A DNA stretch of 64,000 bases from Tenrec ecaudatus (GCF_050624435.1 NC_134537.1:119277586-119341585), one strand, 5' to 3'. Positions 10,361 through 22,619 are shown, counted from the stretch's first letter. A program made the numbers and translations. The notes: generated by a model not told the origin, from the letters alone.

Positions 10361-10633
10361 TGTATGTGTTTCTCTGGATTTGACAAAATGGCATAGTGCC
10401 TCATCTATCTAATTTTGGACGTTTATGTAAAGTTGGTATTATTTATTTCTTCTTTAAAGGTTTAAAATAATTTATTAATGTAGAAATCTCTCCTGAATTT
10501 TGTTGTGATTATTTGTTACTTCTATATTTTAACTAATAACTTATATTTTTACTTGATACAGTGTTTTTGTTTGGTTTTACATTTTGGGTCACTAGGACAT
10601 GCTTGTCCCATTGAAGTTGCAAATTGGTTTTAT

Positions 10634-10938
10634 GATGGTTAATTTTTATGTGCCTACTTGGGTAAACTATCTTTTTCAGCTATTTGGACAAACACTATTC
10701 TAGCCTTTGTCATGCAGTAGTTTATGACCCTAGGTAAAGCAGATTATGCTCCATAATGTGACCAGATCTCTTCCAATCAGTTGAAGGCCTTCATTGCAAA
10801 AATGGCGTCATCCGTCAGGTGTTTTCTATCTCTAGACAATAGGTAGACATTGTCTCATTCCCCTCTCTCCTCTACTCTTCTCATCACCTGGGCTGTGGTA
10901 TCTCCTGTTTGTCTCTTTACATTTTCTGGACTTGTAAA
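10634..10938 (-). mobile_element. MLT2-like ERVL LTR, minus strand, old
   Basis: The plus strand starts TGATGGTTAATTTTTATGTG and continues with CCAATCAGTTGAAGGCCTTC, which are the reverse complement of the conserved 3' part of MLT2 LTRs. It is older than the adjoining LTR at 10940-11459, which abuts or interrupts it. Confidence 0.7.
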
Positions 10939-10939
10939 T

Positions 10940-11459
10940 TGTGCTAGTCTGAATTGTCTAGAGAAACAAATCCAGAGACCCTCATTTGTATATTAAAAAG
11001 AGCTTTATATAAATGAGCAATTGTGTACTGAGTAAACATCCCAGCACATCCAGATCAAGTCCATAAGTCTGATACTAGCTCACATGTCTGCTATCAGTCT
11101 ATAAATCCTCTTCAGACTCACACAACCCATGCAATGACACCAAATTCAGGAAGATTACAGGCCAGTGGGTGGAATATCTTGTGGATCCAGTGGCGATGGA
11201 AGCATCTCAGTGCTGGTGTGGGTCTCCACTTGACTCCTCCAGCTTCAGGGCTCAGGCTCCATCAGTGTAGCTTCATCTGGCTTGTCCACAGGAAGGTGAA
11301 GCAGGGAAAATGTGCCTCCTGCCTCCTCCTCGGAAGACAGGAGTTCCCAGAATCTTCAGAAGGCCATGCCCACACAGAGGCCTCATTGGCTATGACCTGA
11401 TTAATAGGTTAGACTCCACCCCTTCACTCAAGTTGACAATAGATTATGTAATTGACACA
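10940..11459 (+). mobile_element. ERVL-type LTR, tenrec family copy 1
   Basis: Begins TGTGCTAGTCTGAATTGTCT and ends ...GTAATTGACACA, so TG...CA ends are present. Landmark strings: ATCAAGTCCATAAGTC, CTCTTCAGACTCACACAAC, CTCATTGGCTATGACCTGAT. Flanking 5-mers TAAAT and TCAAT agree at 4 of 5 positions, consistent with an ERVL 5-bp target duplication. Related copies are at 12540-13005 and 38221-38709. A solo LTR. Confidence 0.75.
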
Positions 11460-11689
11460 TCAATCAACCCCCTTCCCAAAAAAATCAACTGAAATAGTTT
11501 CTAAAAATAAATCTCCACTATCCCTGTCTTCTCTCTCATTTTTCCGTGACTTTGTCTATGTCTCTATAAGATGCACACACACTTATACTGATGCCCAGGG
11601 CCCATCCAAGAAAAATTAAAACAGATTCTCTGAAAAGGGAGTCCAAATAAGCACTATTTATTTAATGCCACCAAGTGTTGTAATTGACT

Positions 11690-11835
11690 TGATACAGCAG
11701 TGGTTTGACTTTGGATTTGAGTGGGTTCTGAGGCTCTCTTTTGCCATCTGTATTATATTGGACTTTTAAAAAACTACCTTGAAGGGTTGTTGTAATGATT
11801 AATTAAGTGCCCCATAGAAGGAGACTTAAAAACGT
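11690..11835 (+). repeat. MIR fragment (probable)
   Basis: TTTGCCATCTGTA... followed by CTTGAAGGGTTGTTGTAATG and ATTAATTAAGTGC resembles the 3' half of a mammalian MIR. Weak, with no intact core. Confidence 0.4.
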
Positions 11836-12535
11836 TCATAAAAATGGAATTAAGAGATAATGGAATTTTTCCATAAACATTTGAAACGATCACAGGAAAC
11901 AAACAACAAATGCTGATCTCTTTCTGGTTATCTTTAATTTCTATTAAACTTCCTCTTAATATACAGAGAAGTTCTGTGAAGTTTTAAATTGCATAGGTTG
12001 GACATGGCTTAATTTTAACTTCTGTTATTCTTTATGTATCTTGCAAAATTGTTTGCTCTTTTGGATCTAAATAGCACTCTACCTGCACCCAGCTATTCTT
12101 CCCTACAGATTAATTTCTCATCAATTTCTTAATATGGCTTTCTACCCTAATCTCTGTAACTCCCACCAAATGACTGGCTATAGCTATACGATGGGGTATG
12201 TATAACACTAATAGAGGAAATGGGCCAATTTTCATTACCAATCACTTTAAGGATGCGCCACTATCTTTGAAGTATTAGCAGAGAAAAGAAGCCAAGAGCC
12301 ATCAGAAGAGCAGGTTCCAGGCCTCTCTCTGAAGTCCTGGAGGCCTAGACCAGAGGCCCCAGAGACTGGGGGCAGGAAACTATGGAACAGAGCAAGAGGA
12401 ACAGCACCAGACTATGGTATCATAAGCTTGTCAGGCAGATACTGAGGACCAGAGAGAAATTGTTGTGGTGTTCGATTATAGATTATATGTGAGCTTGCAT
12501 ACTGTGCTTAATATTACCTGCGATAGTTAAAGTTT
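11836..12535. other. No recognised element
   Basis: AT-rich sequence with a short G/C-richer stretch at 12290-12420. I see no gene, SINE or LTR signature that I can support. Confidence 0.5.
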
Positions 12536-12539
12536 ATTG

Positions 12540-13005
12540 TGCTAACCTGTCCGATAAACACATGTGGGGTTAATTGAAGGATGGAGCGATAAATGGCTCA
12601 GTGAGCCTCGCCTTTCTAGTTATCGGGTCTCTTGCTTTGTGACGGTTGAACCCTGCTTCAGCTGGCAAGGCTTAATTCCTGCAATTCATCCCGAGGAGAA
12701 GCCACATGGACCTACCCCAATGTAGCCCTGGGTGCAGGAGCAGTCTCGTGGACATCCCTGCCAGCGCTGAAATGCTCACACGCTTACTGATTCGGCTTTC
12801 CTCCTGCAGTCGGCATCATTGTGTGTGTTTGTGAGATGGAGGAGGACTTGGTGGATTGGTGTTGGACATATGGGTTAATGTTGTGGGTTTAGGCAGCACT
12901 GGGTTGGGATGTTTTCTTGATGTGCACTTACCCTTTCTATATAAAACTCTCTCATACATATGAGTTTCTGTGGATTTGTTTCTCTAAAGTACCCAGGCTA
13001 ACACA
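12540..13005 (-). mobile_element. ERVL-type LTR, tenrec family copy 2, minus strand
   Basis: The right edge ...CCAGGCTAACACA is the complement of the family start. Reading inward, TTTCTGTGGATTTGTTTCTC and the TATATAAAACTCTCTCAT block match copy 1 and copy 3. The 12640-12800 part is divergent. Left boundary estimated. Confidence 0.65.
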
Positions 13006-13330
13006 TTACCTAATTAGGGGGTTAATGGCTGTGGCACCCGTGGTAAGTAACATTCATTCTATCATGTCAGCATTTACTCATCTATCGCTAAGAATATCAA
13101 AACCAAGCACATTGCATTCAGGTCACTTTTGATTCAGAACCGCGCCTTCTATGCCAAGGAGCTTGGGGCTCGAAAATGACTTCAGTTTGTCACCCTGCAA
13201 TGCAAATCACTGTGCTTTCCTTTCAGTATGCCTCTGTGGGTTGAAATCGTCAACTTTCTGCGTAGTAGTCAAGTCTGACCTGGGCTTTACTTATGTTGAC
13301 TATGTGGCCTATGTTAACTTCCCACCAAAA

Positions 13331-13512
13331 TTCACGGCCATCAAATCAATGCCGATTCACACTCCTATAGAATTGAGGAGAGCTACCGCTAAAACTTTCC
13401 GAAACTGTGGATCTCTACAGGAGCAGACACCCTCTTCTTCCTCACACAGAGGGCTTGATAGGTTCCAATCACTGACTTTCAGGCTAGCTGCCAAAGAGTA
13501 GCTCACTGCTCT
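13331..13512 (-). repeat. AfroSINE, minus strand
   Basis: Tail complement ATCAAATCAATGCCGATTCA at the left, body, and CACTGACTTTCAGGCTAGCT (complement of the tRNA-like B box) at the right. The 116-codon open frame at 13151-13501 is an accident of this SINE. Confidence 0.7.
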
Positions 13513-15139
13513 GTTTGGTGCAGCAAATTTCTAATTAGATGTCCTAGTTTAAGGATAGATTGATAAGAGATATTAGAATGTGTCCGATTTTGTGTTTCAG
13601 ATACAGGGTTACTGATTTATCACTAAGTTTTACCAAGGAAGGTTGAAAAATATTAGGTTTAAAAGTTTATGAGCTTAGGAACTCTAGTGGCATAAAATGA
13701 AAGATCTACTTCTTCATTTGTTTTGTGACTAGGTTGATACAATATATTTTTTATCGGAGTGGAACTCACATGGAAGAAGGCATATACAAGATCAGGAGGA
13801 AAAGCATAGTGGTTACAGCATCATATGCAACGTTCTTGGAGTAATTCAGCTGTTTATACCTCTCCAATACATTGGCAATACATTTATTTTATATTCTTAT
13901 TCCAAGTTTTTTTAAAGCTCAACTAAGGCAGCAGTAAATTACTTTTTCAAAATATTTTGGCAATTAACTTTTCTTCGTATTAAGGAAAGGCGGGTACTGA
14001 CACACCAGCCAATTCCTGTGTGTTTCCTCTTCTAAAATTGAAGCAATATAAGAAGCCGTAGTAGTGCTCTTCAAGCTAAATCCCCTGTAAACACGTCCCA
14101 TATTAAAATCAATTGCAGTGGCTTTGTCTTAAATGGATTCTGAAAAAACAACTGTAAATCATTCAGCTAGTTTTCCGATATTGCAAATCTGCATAGGACT
14201 AACAGTAAACAGCATACTGAAGACAATTCTCTGAACCCGGAGAACGACATCAATTCAGATGACATGCAATAAGGAGTGACACTGCAAAGCTGGAATAAAT
14301 TGGAATCTATTTTCTTGGGAGCAATATTTGACAGTTTGGTTAGATTTTATGTTGCAAGTTGGCTAAAAATTTTGTGTTCATCATTCAAAATATCCACTCA
14401 AACAGTGACAAATCAATTCAGAAATATATTGTTTCAATCTAACTAAATAAAAAACTCACTTTTTAATTATCAATGAAATGGCAACATTTTATGTGAGAAT
14501 TCTGCCTCATATACGTTCTCTGTAAACAGTAATTGCATTACATTCATGTTGTATTTTTAAGTTGCACAAGAATAACCTTGTAGAATATAAGTTATAGAAA
14601 ATGTAGACATCTTTTTTATTTGTACACACCAAGGATAATTAAAAAGACAGTCCAGAAGCTAAGTACTGTTGGTCACTGCTTTAAATACATCTTTTTTTTA
14701 CCTTTTGACTTGTTATTTTGGTTGACTAAAAAAACATAATAATAAAAATTTTACAATGAAAGGATGATCTGATACCAAGTATATGCATATTACATATTTC
14801 CAGCAAAATCTCTTCAGGTGGTACCAAATGAATATGTCAGGATTTATAAGTAGATGGGAAATTTTTTTCAACCAAGACAAAAATCCACACAAATTTCAAT
14901 GAATAATAAATCCATAAAAGTACATGTTTTATAATATCATTAACAGTTGACAAAATATAAGACAGCTCTCAATGTGTAATTCTGAGTTTATTGCAAAAAT
15001 TGCCTTCCTGCTTTGGTAAAAACTATATAATTGACCAGATTCAGATGTAAACTAGTAATAGTTATTGTGATTCTTTTTAAGAAACAGTATTTAATTTGAT
15101 TTTTTAAATGATGGGAATCTGAAAAGAGAAGACATCTAT
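13513..15139. other. AT-rich sequence, nothing recognised
   Basis: About 1.6 kb without ORF, SINE, LTR or LINE signature that I can name. Long A/T runs at about 14640-14750. Confidence 0.55.
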
Positions 15140-15140
15140 G

Positions 15141-15295
15141 CCCAATGCCATTGGGTTGATAAAATTAGTAGTAACCCTACAGGATAGAGTGGAACTGCTC
15201 CTTTGAGTTCCTGAGGCTTCTACAGTGGCCAAGAGAGCAAACCACTGACCTTGGAGGCAGCAGGTAGACATGTAACCCACGGTGCAGTCAAAGCC
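15141..15295 (-). repeat. AfroSINE, minus strand
   Basis: ATTGGGTTGATAAAATTAGT at the left is the complement of the tail. CTACAGGATAGAGTGGAACT, GCTCCTTTGAGTTCCTGAGG and AACCACTGACCTTGGAGGCA follow in SINE order. Confidence 0.7.
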
Positions 15296-15599
15296 TCTCT
15301 GGAAAGTTGCTTCATTACTCTTAACTGATCTCATCAATCACAACTGTTCTACAGCACAGGATCACGAATTGTCACACAAACAACGAATGCATGAATAGTT
15401 CTAAAACTGCTGGATCTCATAGGCTTATGATGTTTTAGTTGTAAGTGTAAAATGTTCCTATTAAAAATAAATGCCTGTTTTCACTAGTGTTTGAAGAGGA
15501 AAAGAAGCTGAGGAAAATTATTCAACGATCAATTATCAGTGCTTGTTTTTTTCTTTTATAGTTCTATCAATATCTTGCTATAATTCTGACATCATTGTG

Positions 15600-16013
15600 T
15601 TAGTTACCTCTGGAACCAAAGAGATAAGTGGATAAATGAGTGTAGATAGATTTATAATTGAGAAGTGTTTGCCAGCCTGAAGGCAGTATTATAAAAAAGG
15701 GCACCACATGTGACCTCTTCCCTGGGAGAGGGACAGCAGAGAAGGGGGGAAGGGAGACTCCGGATAGGGCAAGATATGACAAAATAACGATGTATAAATT
15801 ACCAAGGGCATATGAGGGAAGGGGGAATGGGGAGGGAGGGGGGAAAAAAAGAGGACCTGATGCAAGGGGCTTAAGTGGAGAGCAAATGCCTTGAGAATGA
15901 TTGGGGCAGGGAATGTATGGATGTGCTTTATACAATTGATGTATGTATATGTATGAACTGTGAAAAGAATTGTATGAGCCCCAATAAATTGTTAAAAGAA
16001 AAAAAAAGGGCAA
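15600..16013 (+). mobile_element. L1 3' UTR and A-tail, tenrec-type
   Basis: Purine-rich 3' UTR (GGGAAGGGAGACTCCGGATA, GAGGGAGGGGGGAAAAAAAG), then GATGCAAGGGGCTTAAGTGG, TATACAATTGATGTATGTAT, the polyadenylation-type AATAAATTGTT at about 15984 and an A-tail to 16009. It is the sense counterpart of 6485-6915. Strongly 5'-truncated. The 161-codon minus-strand frame across it is spurious. Confidence 0.85.
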
Positions 16014-16088
16014 AAAACACCCAAACAAAAACAAACCCACAAAGAATAAACACCCTATCCCTAAACTGAAAGAATCCCATTCCACACG

Positions 16089-17010
16089 TGAGAGGGTAAC
16101 CCCCCCGTGGAATATTTCCCGTAGCTGTGTATTTAAACAACCTTATCCCCTTCAAAGTACTCTCCATTACACTTAATACATTTGTCAAATCTGTGATTCC
16201 ACTGTTGGGAACATTTCTCACACTCATTTGTTTAGCTGGCTGACAGCATTTCCTTTGTTTGTTTTTTTCTTAATATCTTCTACTTCATCACATCTCTGTC
16301 CTTTCATGTCCCTCTGCATCCACGGGAATAAAAAGAAGTCAACAGAGTGAAGTCAGGTGAGTCAGGTGCATAGAACAAGAGAGGCATGCTGTTTTTTAGT
16401 TTTGCCTCAAACTGGTGCACTGAGATGGCTGCGTGAACAGGTGCATTGTTGTGGAGGCAAAACCAGTCCCCCATCTGCCACAAATCAGGCCCTTTTTGTT
16501 TAACACTCTTACACAATCTTTTCAGAACCTCTAAATAGAAAGCTTTATTTACAATCTGACATGTTGGAACGAAACTCCAAATAAACTCTGAGCCAACATT
16601 TTCATCCGTTTCAGAAGTTGACAGACATCCTGAAGGAGTTTTGTCACCAATTGACATTTCACCTTTTTTAAAATGAGAAAGCCCCTCCTAAACTTGAGTG
16701 TTCCCATAGTGCTGTCCTTGAAGGCTGTGTTCAACAGCGCAACTGTTTCAATGACATTTTCCCAAGCAGAAAATAAAATGTCATAGCCACATGCTATTCT
16801 TTAAAATTGGCTATCACAAAGAAGTGATTTTCAAGTGAAATTGCTTTTACAAAACAATTCACTGTGACCAGAGAGAACAGTGCAAGGTGAGGCCACTGGA
16901 TGCACCAACTCAGAGTGATTTGCTGGATGCTCGCCTAGTGAGAAAATGTGTACTATGAACGCTCCACCATGGGAGCTTTTTTACATTTTTTGGGGGGGAT
17001 ACCCCCTTGT
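16089..17010 (-). mobile_element. mariner-like DNA transposon, decayed
   Basis: Terminal inverted repeats: GAGAGGGTAACCCCCCC at 16089-16105 and its near complement GGGGGGGATACCCCCTT at about 16992-17008 (about 13 of 17 positions agree). Between them the minus strand encodes transposase fragments. Length about 920 bp, shorter than the usual 1.3 kb, so it is deleted. Probably an old cut-and-paste element that is no longer mobile. Confidence 0.75.
16304..16657 (-). pseudogene. mariner transposase fragment (catalytic region)
   Basis: A 117-codon frame contains FCLHNNAPVH, where intact mariners have HDNAP (catalytic Asp changed to Asn), and FYAPDSPDFTLL, matching the PYSPDLAP-like site that holds the third catalytic Asp. 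An overlapping frame 16549-16734 supplies upstream residues. There is no DNA-binding N-terminus in frame. Catalytically dead. Confidence 0.75.
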
Positions 17011-17029
17011 ATGTGAGTAAATTGTTTTA

Positions 17030-17790
17030 GTTTGTATTCAGTTTTATTTTTAAGTTTCTTAAGGTTTTACATCCCTGGCCACCATGCTGTTATCTCTTGA
17101 TGCACTGAGTGATGTTTTGCTTGTTCAAAATATTATTTCTAAAAATAACTCAACCTAATTTTATTTCTTTTTGTCTGTGAAACAAATTTTTACTAAAATC
17201 TGATATTTTCTGCTATGATAATTTCCATGGAAAGACAGAGTCTTTTTTTTTTAAAGACAGTCTTACAATGAACACTTATTTGATTGCTGATCCCAAGAAC
17301 AGGAAGAAGTCTGTAACAATTGTAGAAACCATTTCCTCAGAAAGTCATAAGAATATTACTGTGGATATGATTGTAAACTCTGGTCTAAAAAAATAGCAGG
17401 ATCACAAGCCATCACCTAACCCTCATATTTCTTGTGCTTTGTCTGCCATTTATAAGTGGTAGGAACTTTTGTGAAAAGAGAAGCACTAGAACACTTTCTC
17501 CGAAAACAGTTATAAGGTTTCTACCATTAAATAGTGACATCAATGTACTTATTCTTGTGAGCTTGTGACAGAAATACATCTTAAAGATCCTTAAGGAATC
17601 GATCTTACCTGGGTAAGCAGGAGTCACTGGTATTCTTAAGGTCCTTTTCTGCCTCTAGAAATAGCGCAAATGATACCAACTCAAAAATTTGACCTCCTCA
17701 TATAAAAAAGTAAAAAAGATACTGTTTCTCTGCCTGGAACTTAAATCACACTTTCTCAGATCCTTATAATAAATTATAACCATTTAGCAC
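17030..17790. other. No recognised element
   Basis: AT-rich DNA; several poly-T/A runs (e.g. 17233-17245). No supportable gene or repeat. Confidence 0.5.
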
Positions 17791-17814
17791 CACGCTTGCT
17801 ACTGGTAATACTAC

Positions 17815-17990
17815 CAGATAAAAGTTGGATTGCTAAATGCAAAGTCAGTGGTCCAAACTCAGCAGCTCCGCTGAAGGAGAAAGATGAGGGCATTTGCTCC
17901 TATAAAGATTTACGTCACCGGAAACCTACAAAGGGTCACAGTGAATGGAAATGGACTCATTGGCAATGGGTTTGGTTTTGGTTTGCTTAT
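17815..17990 (+). repeat. AfroSINE, plus strand
   Basis: TTGGATTGCTAAATGCAAAG (B-box region), CAGCAGCTCCGCTGAAGGAG, GAGAAAGATGAGGGCATTTG and tail TGGACTCATTGGCAATGGGT. Close to the tenrec consensus order. Confidence 0.75.
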
Positions 17991-18102
17991 TGCGATCCAC
18001 AGGCGGTCTTGTGATAAACACTTGACTGTTAACTGAAAGGTCAAGTTAAATTCACCAACTGGTCTGTGAAAACGTGCTTTTTAAAAGATTAACCATTGTC
18101 AT

Positions 18103-18240
18103 TTAATCCTGTGCAGAGGAGCCCTGTGGAACAGGATATACCTGGTCCCACAGGGTTTCCAAGGCTGTAAATTTTAGAGAAGACGACGGTCTCATTGTTT
18201 TCCACTAAGGTGCTGGTGAGTTGGAACTGTGCATGGTTTT
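18103..18240 (-). repeat. AfroSINE fragment, minus strand
   Basis: CACAGGGTTTCCAAGGCTGT and AATTTTAGAGAAGACGACGG resemble the antisense SINE body; the head is degraded. Confidence 0.55.
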
Positions 18241-18249
18241 GTAAGTAGA

Positions 18250-19020
18250 CAGATGTGGAATTTCAGTAAATAGTATAGGGTCCATATCTGACCTACACTG
18301 GGTCCCCTATTGTCAGGAGGCAGAGGTCAGACAGACCTTTAAGTTCCATCCTTCGTTACCATTTCTGGCACCAATTGTTCCTCCCATGGTACCCTACTTC
18401 TACACTGGCGTTGAGAATTCGTCACAATGGCCACACAGAAGTCTCAGACAAAACTCACAATTAAAGGGGATTTTTAGAGAAGTTAATATGTTACCACTGC
18501 CCAGGATCAACAGACAGGATAGAGTCCATGGTAACACCTCTTCTCAGGTAGCATCCAAGTCTCTCTCTGATCATCACTGTCTGATCAATTGATCAACACT
18601 GTATCAGCCAGGTGGTTCCTAGATTTCTAATTTTTGGGGCCAGAAAGTCAGCCCACCTGCTGCTCTATTCCAGAGTATCAGACAAGTGAGAAGATATCTC
18701 ATTGGCCTGTAGCTGCTCCTCTGAGTCTTCATGCCATAGTCTCTGCTGCACCTGGTCTCAGTACCCTGCATGACTTCAAAGAAGAGTCTTGAACATGGTC
18801 ATACAAATGGTCCTGCAGGATCTCTCTTTGTTCAGATGGCTCTTATCCACAGAGCAATGATTTTATGGAGGTATGGTTTGTCTTGTATCCAACTATAACC
18901 CCAATGGAAACAAAGGAGGCTGCCTTAAATTAACAACCTCCAATGAAGTCATCTTAAAGATGTCCCCAATGGGATGTTGCTAGTGTCATTCACATCCTCT
19001 TCAAAAGTCAAGATCCACCA
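18250..19020. other. Unidentified, possibly antisense LTR
   Basis: Moderately GC-rich block (e.g. GTCTCAGACAAAACTCACAA, then GGGATTTTTAGAGAAGTTAA) with the feel of a retroviral LTR in antisense, but I could not fix ends, TATA box or family. No gene. Confidence 0.3.
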
Positions 19021-19030
19021 GCTTGTCTGC

Positions 19031-19155
19031 AAGAGAAAGACAAGGCTTCAGATTGTGGTGAAAAGTTATAGTCTCAGAAATCCACACAGGCAATTCTATC
19101 AGGCCCTATAGAGTCACTATGAATCAGAATCTGCTAGATGGCAGTGAGTTTAACC
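19031..19155 (+). repeat. AfroSINE 3' part, plus strand
   Basis: AGTTATAGTCTCAGAAATCC, CCTATAGAGTCACTATGAAT and the tail CTAGATGGCAGTGAGTTTAA. Confidence 0.75.
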
Positions 19156-19229
19156 CTGTAATAGTGAAGTCCTTCCAAAGTGGAAGTAAAGCCACTGACT
19201 TCCAGTCCAGAATTGTAACATATTTCATA

Positions 19230-19405
19230 CGAGATTATGGCCAGAAGGGCCATGTTAATTAACTATACCCCAGTCACACCCTGTGCAAACAGGGCTCCTG
19301 CGCTACAGATTACAGCCTTCCTGATACTCTGTGAGGAAGTTCATCTCCGTGCTACAGTGTTCCTGAAAGTCAGAATCACTGGATGGCAGCAGTTTTGCTG
19401 CTATT
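19230..19405 (+). repeat. AfroSINE, divergent, plus strand
   Basis: AAAGTCAGAATCACTGGATG then GCAGCAGTTTTGCTG (19365-19401) is a SINE tail. The upstream body is decayed and the 5' end uncertain. Confidence 0.45.
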
Positions 19406-20599
19406 GTTTTGGTGGGAATGGTTAATATTCTTCCTAGGCCAAACTAAATATATCTTCCCATAAGAAATAATGGACAACCAAATAATTGTTTCAGACCCCC
19501 AACTTTATATTTAAAATTCATTTTTCCAGAACTTTAACACAAAGTTAACAGCTCTAGGTTGTGAAGTACACCCTAAAATATCTAAGCATAAGTCCAGTAC
19601 ATTAAATATCATCACATAGTACAGTCAATACAATGATGGTGTGTTTTCCAAAAGGACAATGTTTGAACTCCCTCCATAAGCACTCTATGTTGCAATGAGA
19701 GCAGCCCCTAGACTAAAGTGTCACACCTTTGTGTCGAAGGGAGAAGAGATGCCACACTTAATCTTGGCCCATACAGGTTTTTTCAAGTTGAATTTTAAAA
19801 ATTTGACTGTCAAGCAAAATTATGAGCAGATTATTTTTTTCAAACTTTGCTGTTTGAGCTATAGAAATTTCAAGCTTGGATCATTCAACCACCAATACAT
19901 CACTGTCCTTAGTGCTCCTGGATGGTCCTAGAGAACTGGAATAAGAACCTTAAGGTTGTGAAGGCCCTTTAAAGATTCTCCTCTTATACCTTCTCCTTGA
20001 TTGTGCTTACTCACTTCAGTCACGGGTTCTCTACTTGTCCCTTTATGTAGCATTGTATGCCATGCTTAAATAGCCCCCCCCCACTGTTTTAATATTTATC
20101 TTTAGATTAAGCTGAGATATGTTAAGGATGTAAAGTTTTCCCAGGCTATAATTAATTTGATAATATAGAATAAACATAATCCATCTTTCATACGATAGCC
20201 TTTCAAATCTTCAAAGAAAACTGCCAGATTTCCTCACTTTCTGCTTAATTATATGCCAAACATTAACAAGAACTTCAGCACTGTCTCCTTGGAAGAAATG
20301 TCCCAAACTTCAACATATTACAATCCTCATTGCATTCAATGGCACTTAGTTGAATTTGTTGATTTAATTGGCTGGTCCAAAATTGAAGAATTCTCCAGAT
20401 AAGCAAAAAATAAAAATAAGACAATAAATGATCTCTCTTATATAATTATTATTTAAATAGGTTTTTATTTTAAATTAGACTCAAAAATGCTCAATTCTTT
20501 ATAATGAAACCAATCTAATTATTTCTTATTATTCAAAATGGAAGCTTAAATGGCTTTGTCTAAAAAGTATCCTAAGTGTTCAGATAATACTTCTCTCAA
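19406..20599. other. AT-rich sequence, nothing recognised
   Basis: No gene. Short A/T runs, one C8 run (about 20075). No clear repeat. Confidence 0.5.
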
Positions 20600-21412
20600 G
20601 AATTTTAAGCACAGGATTGATGAACCTACTGGGACAGCCAGTAGAATATGTAGAGAGCACAGCCTTGCTTGATGAAAGTGAGGAGGAATTGAAGCACTTG
20701 CTGATGAAGACCAAGCATTCTGGCCTTCACTATGATTACAACTCAATGTCAATAAGGCCCAAATCCTCACAATTGGACCAATAAGTAACAACATGGTGGA
20801 ACAAAGGTTGATGTTGCCAAGGATTTGGACTTGCTTGGATCCCCACTCAAAGATCATGGAGGCAGCAGTCAAGAGATCCAAAGATGCATGGCATTAGGCA
20901 AATCTGTTGCACAAGACATCTTTAAAGTGTTGAAAATTAAGGATGGTTTTTTGAGGGCAAAGGTGAGCCTGACCCAAGGCACGGTATTTTCAATAGCCTC
21001 ATATTCATGTGAAAGTTGGACATTCAATAATGAAGATTGAAGGAGAATTTATGCATTTGAAATGTGCTGGAGAATAATATTGACAGTACCATGGAAGGCT
21101 TACCGGACAAATAGATCTGTTTTGGAAGAAGTATGGCCAGAGTACTCCTTAGAGACAAGGATGGCAAACTTTTCTCTTACATATTTTAGACATTTTGTTG
21201 GGAGAGATGAGTCCCCAGAGAAGGCCATATACTATGTAAGGTAGAGGGATGGTCACAAAAGAGGAAGGCCCTAGCTGTGACAGTGAGCTCCAGCAGAGAG
21301 ACAATCATGAGCATGGTGCAGAGTGGGAGGGCCGTATTCTGTTCCGTCATGCGCATGGTCACAGGGGCTCCGAATGTACCCAATGGCACCTACCAACAAC
21401 ACTATCAATGAC
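20600..21412 (+). mobile_element. RTE-type LINE, RT C-terminus and 3' tail
   Basis: Recognised by AGTGAGGAGGAATTGAAGCA, AGGTGAGCCTGACCCAAGGC and the peptide segment KVSLTQGTVFSIASYSCES (frame 20825-21040), which corresponds to the end of the RTE reverse transcriptase with its Ser-Tyr-x-Cys-Glu-Ser-Trp-like motif. Ends at CAATGGCACCTACCAACAAC at about 21389. Stops in all frames. Confidence 0.75.
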
Positions 21413-21424
21413 AACTGAGTAGAA

Positions 21425-22465
21425 CTGGCATGGAAAATAGGCAAATAGACCAAAAGATCAAAATTAAAAATCCAAATAAATATTCATACATTTATGGTCA
21501 ACTGATTTTAGATGAGGGTGCAAAGATACTTTTAGTGGAGGGGGAAATTTTATTTTTTTAAATTTTCCTTTGAAAAGGAATTTTCAAAGGCAAAGAGTAA
21601 AAGTAAAAATAAAAGTGAAACCATATCTTAAATTTAGCTTAAAACTGATGAAAACCTAAAGGTAAGAAAAAAAGAATAAAAGCCCTCTCAAATGATTTTA
21701 AAAAAAAACACATGCTTATTTGTTAATCTCAAGCCCCTCAACTCATGTGATAACAACTCTATAGGACAGATTAGAACCGCCTCTGTGGGCTTCAGGGAAT
21801 GTAACTCTTTATGGGAGTACAAAGCCTCACATTTTCACTCTGAGCCGCTGGTGTTTTCAAACTGTTGACTTTGCACTTAGCAGTCCTACAGGTAACCCTT
21901 CCACCACTGGGGCTAGAGCCCTTAAAAACAAGAGATGTAACTCTGCCCATTCCTACACCATCCTCAAAACATTATTCATATTTTTAAATTGGATCAGATA
22001 TGAGGTTCTTAGAAATTAATCAATAGTATAATCAAGAAAAAATGGATAGACTGAGCTTCATAAACATTAAGGTGTTTGGTACTGCAGACACTATAAAAGA
22101 TGAAATATTTGCAACAGATATATTTGGTAAGAGTATAGTTTTCAGAATGTGTATATAATTCTTATGTTTCCATAAAGAGAATATAAAACTCAATTAAAAC
22201 CTGAGGAAATTATATGAATCAGCATTTACTCAAATATGTATAAAATTACTAATTATCAAAGGAAAAACTATTCAACATTATTAACCAGGAGCTAAATATA
22301 AATCAAAATCATTCTGAGATACCACTTCCCCCTAGGTAGGCTATAAAATAAAACATAGAAAATAAAATGTGTTGGGGAAGGTGAAGAAATTAGATTACTC
22401 ATACATTACTGGTGGGATATATAAAATTGTGCAGCTGCTTTGGAAACCAGCCTGAGATACAAATC
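21425..22465 (+). mobile_element. Old L1, ORF2 C-terminus, split by a SINE
   Basis: The left part reads as the L1 ORF2 C-terminal region (ATTTATGGTCAACTGATTTT). The right part has the pan-mammalian L1 string AAATCATTCTGAGATACCAC, then CTCATACATTACTGGTGGGA and TGTGCAGCTGCTTTGGAAAC. A minus-strand AfroSINE at 21745-21920 interrupts it, so L1 came first. Sense strand, ancient (L1M-type). Confidence 0.7.
21745..21920 (-). repeat. AfroSINE, minus strand, nested in L1
   Basis: Body strings CTATAGGACAGATTAGAACC and CACTCTGAGCCGCTGGTGTT, ending in the head complement CCACCACTGGGGCTAGAGCC. Confidence 0.75.
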
Positions 22466-22619
22466 CTACAAAATGAATTGTTTATAAAGAAAGCTATTTA
22501 TTGATTTGGATGGGGAGGTGCATTTTGGTAGTTTTTCAAAGTTGCTTCTTTAATACTCATTGTAGGGTCGTTGCTGTACTCTAGGAAGCTGCCCTGCATG
22601 GCAATGCCTGGACTTTCCC

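Noticed and set aside
13151-13501. 116-aa plus-strand ORF as possible gene
   Set aside because: The second half is a minus-strand AfroSINE; no domain; no coding signature.
15600-16085. 161-aa minus-strand ORF
   Set aside because: It is the complement of an L1 3' UTR and its A-tail; hydrophobic look is due to purine/pyrimidine bias.
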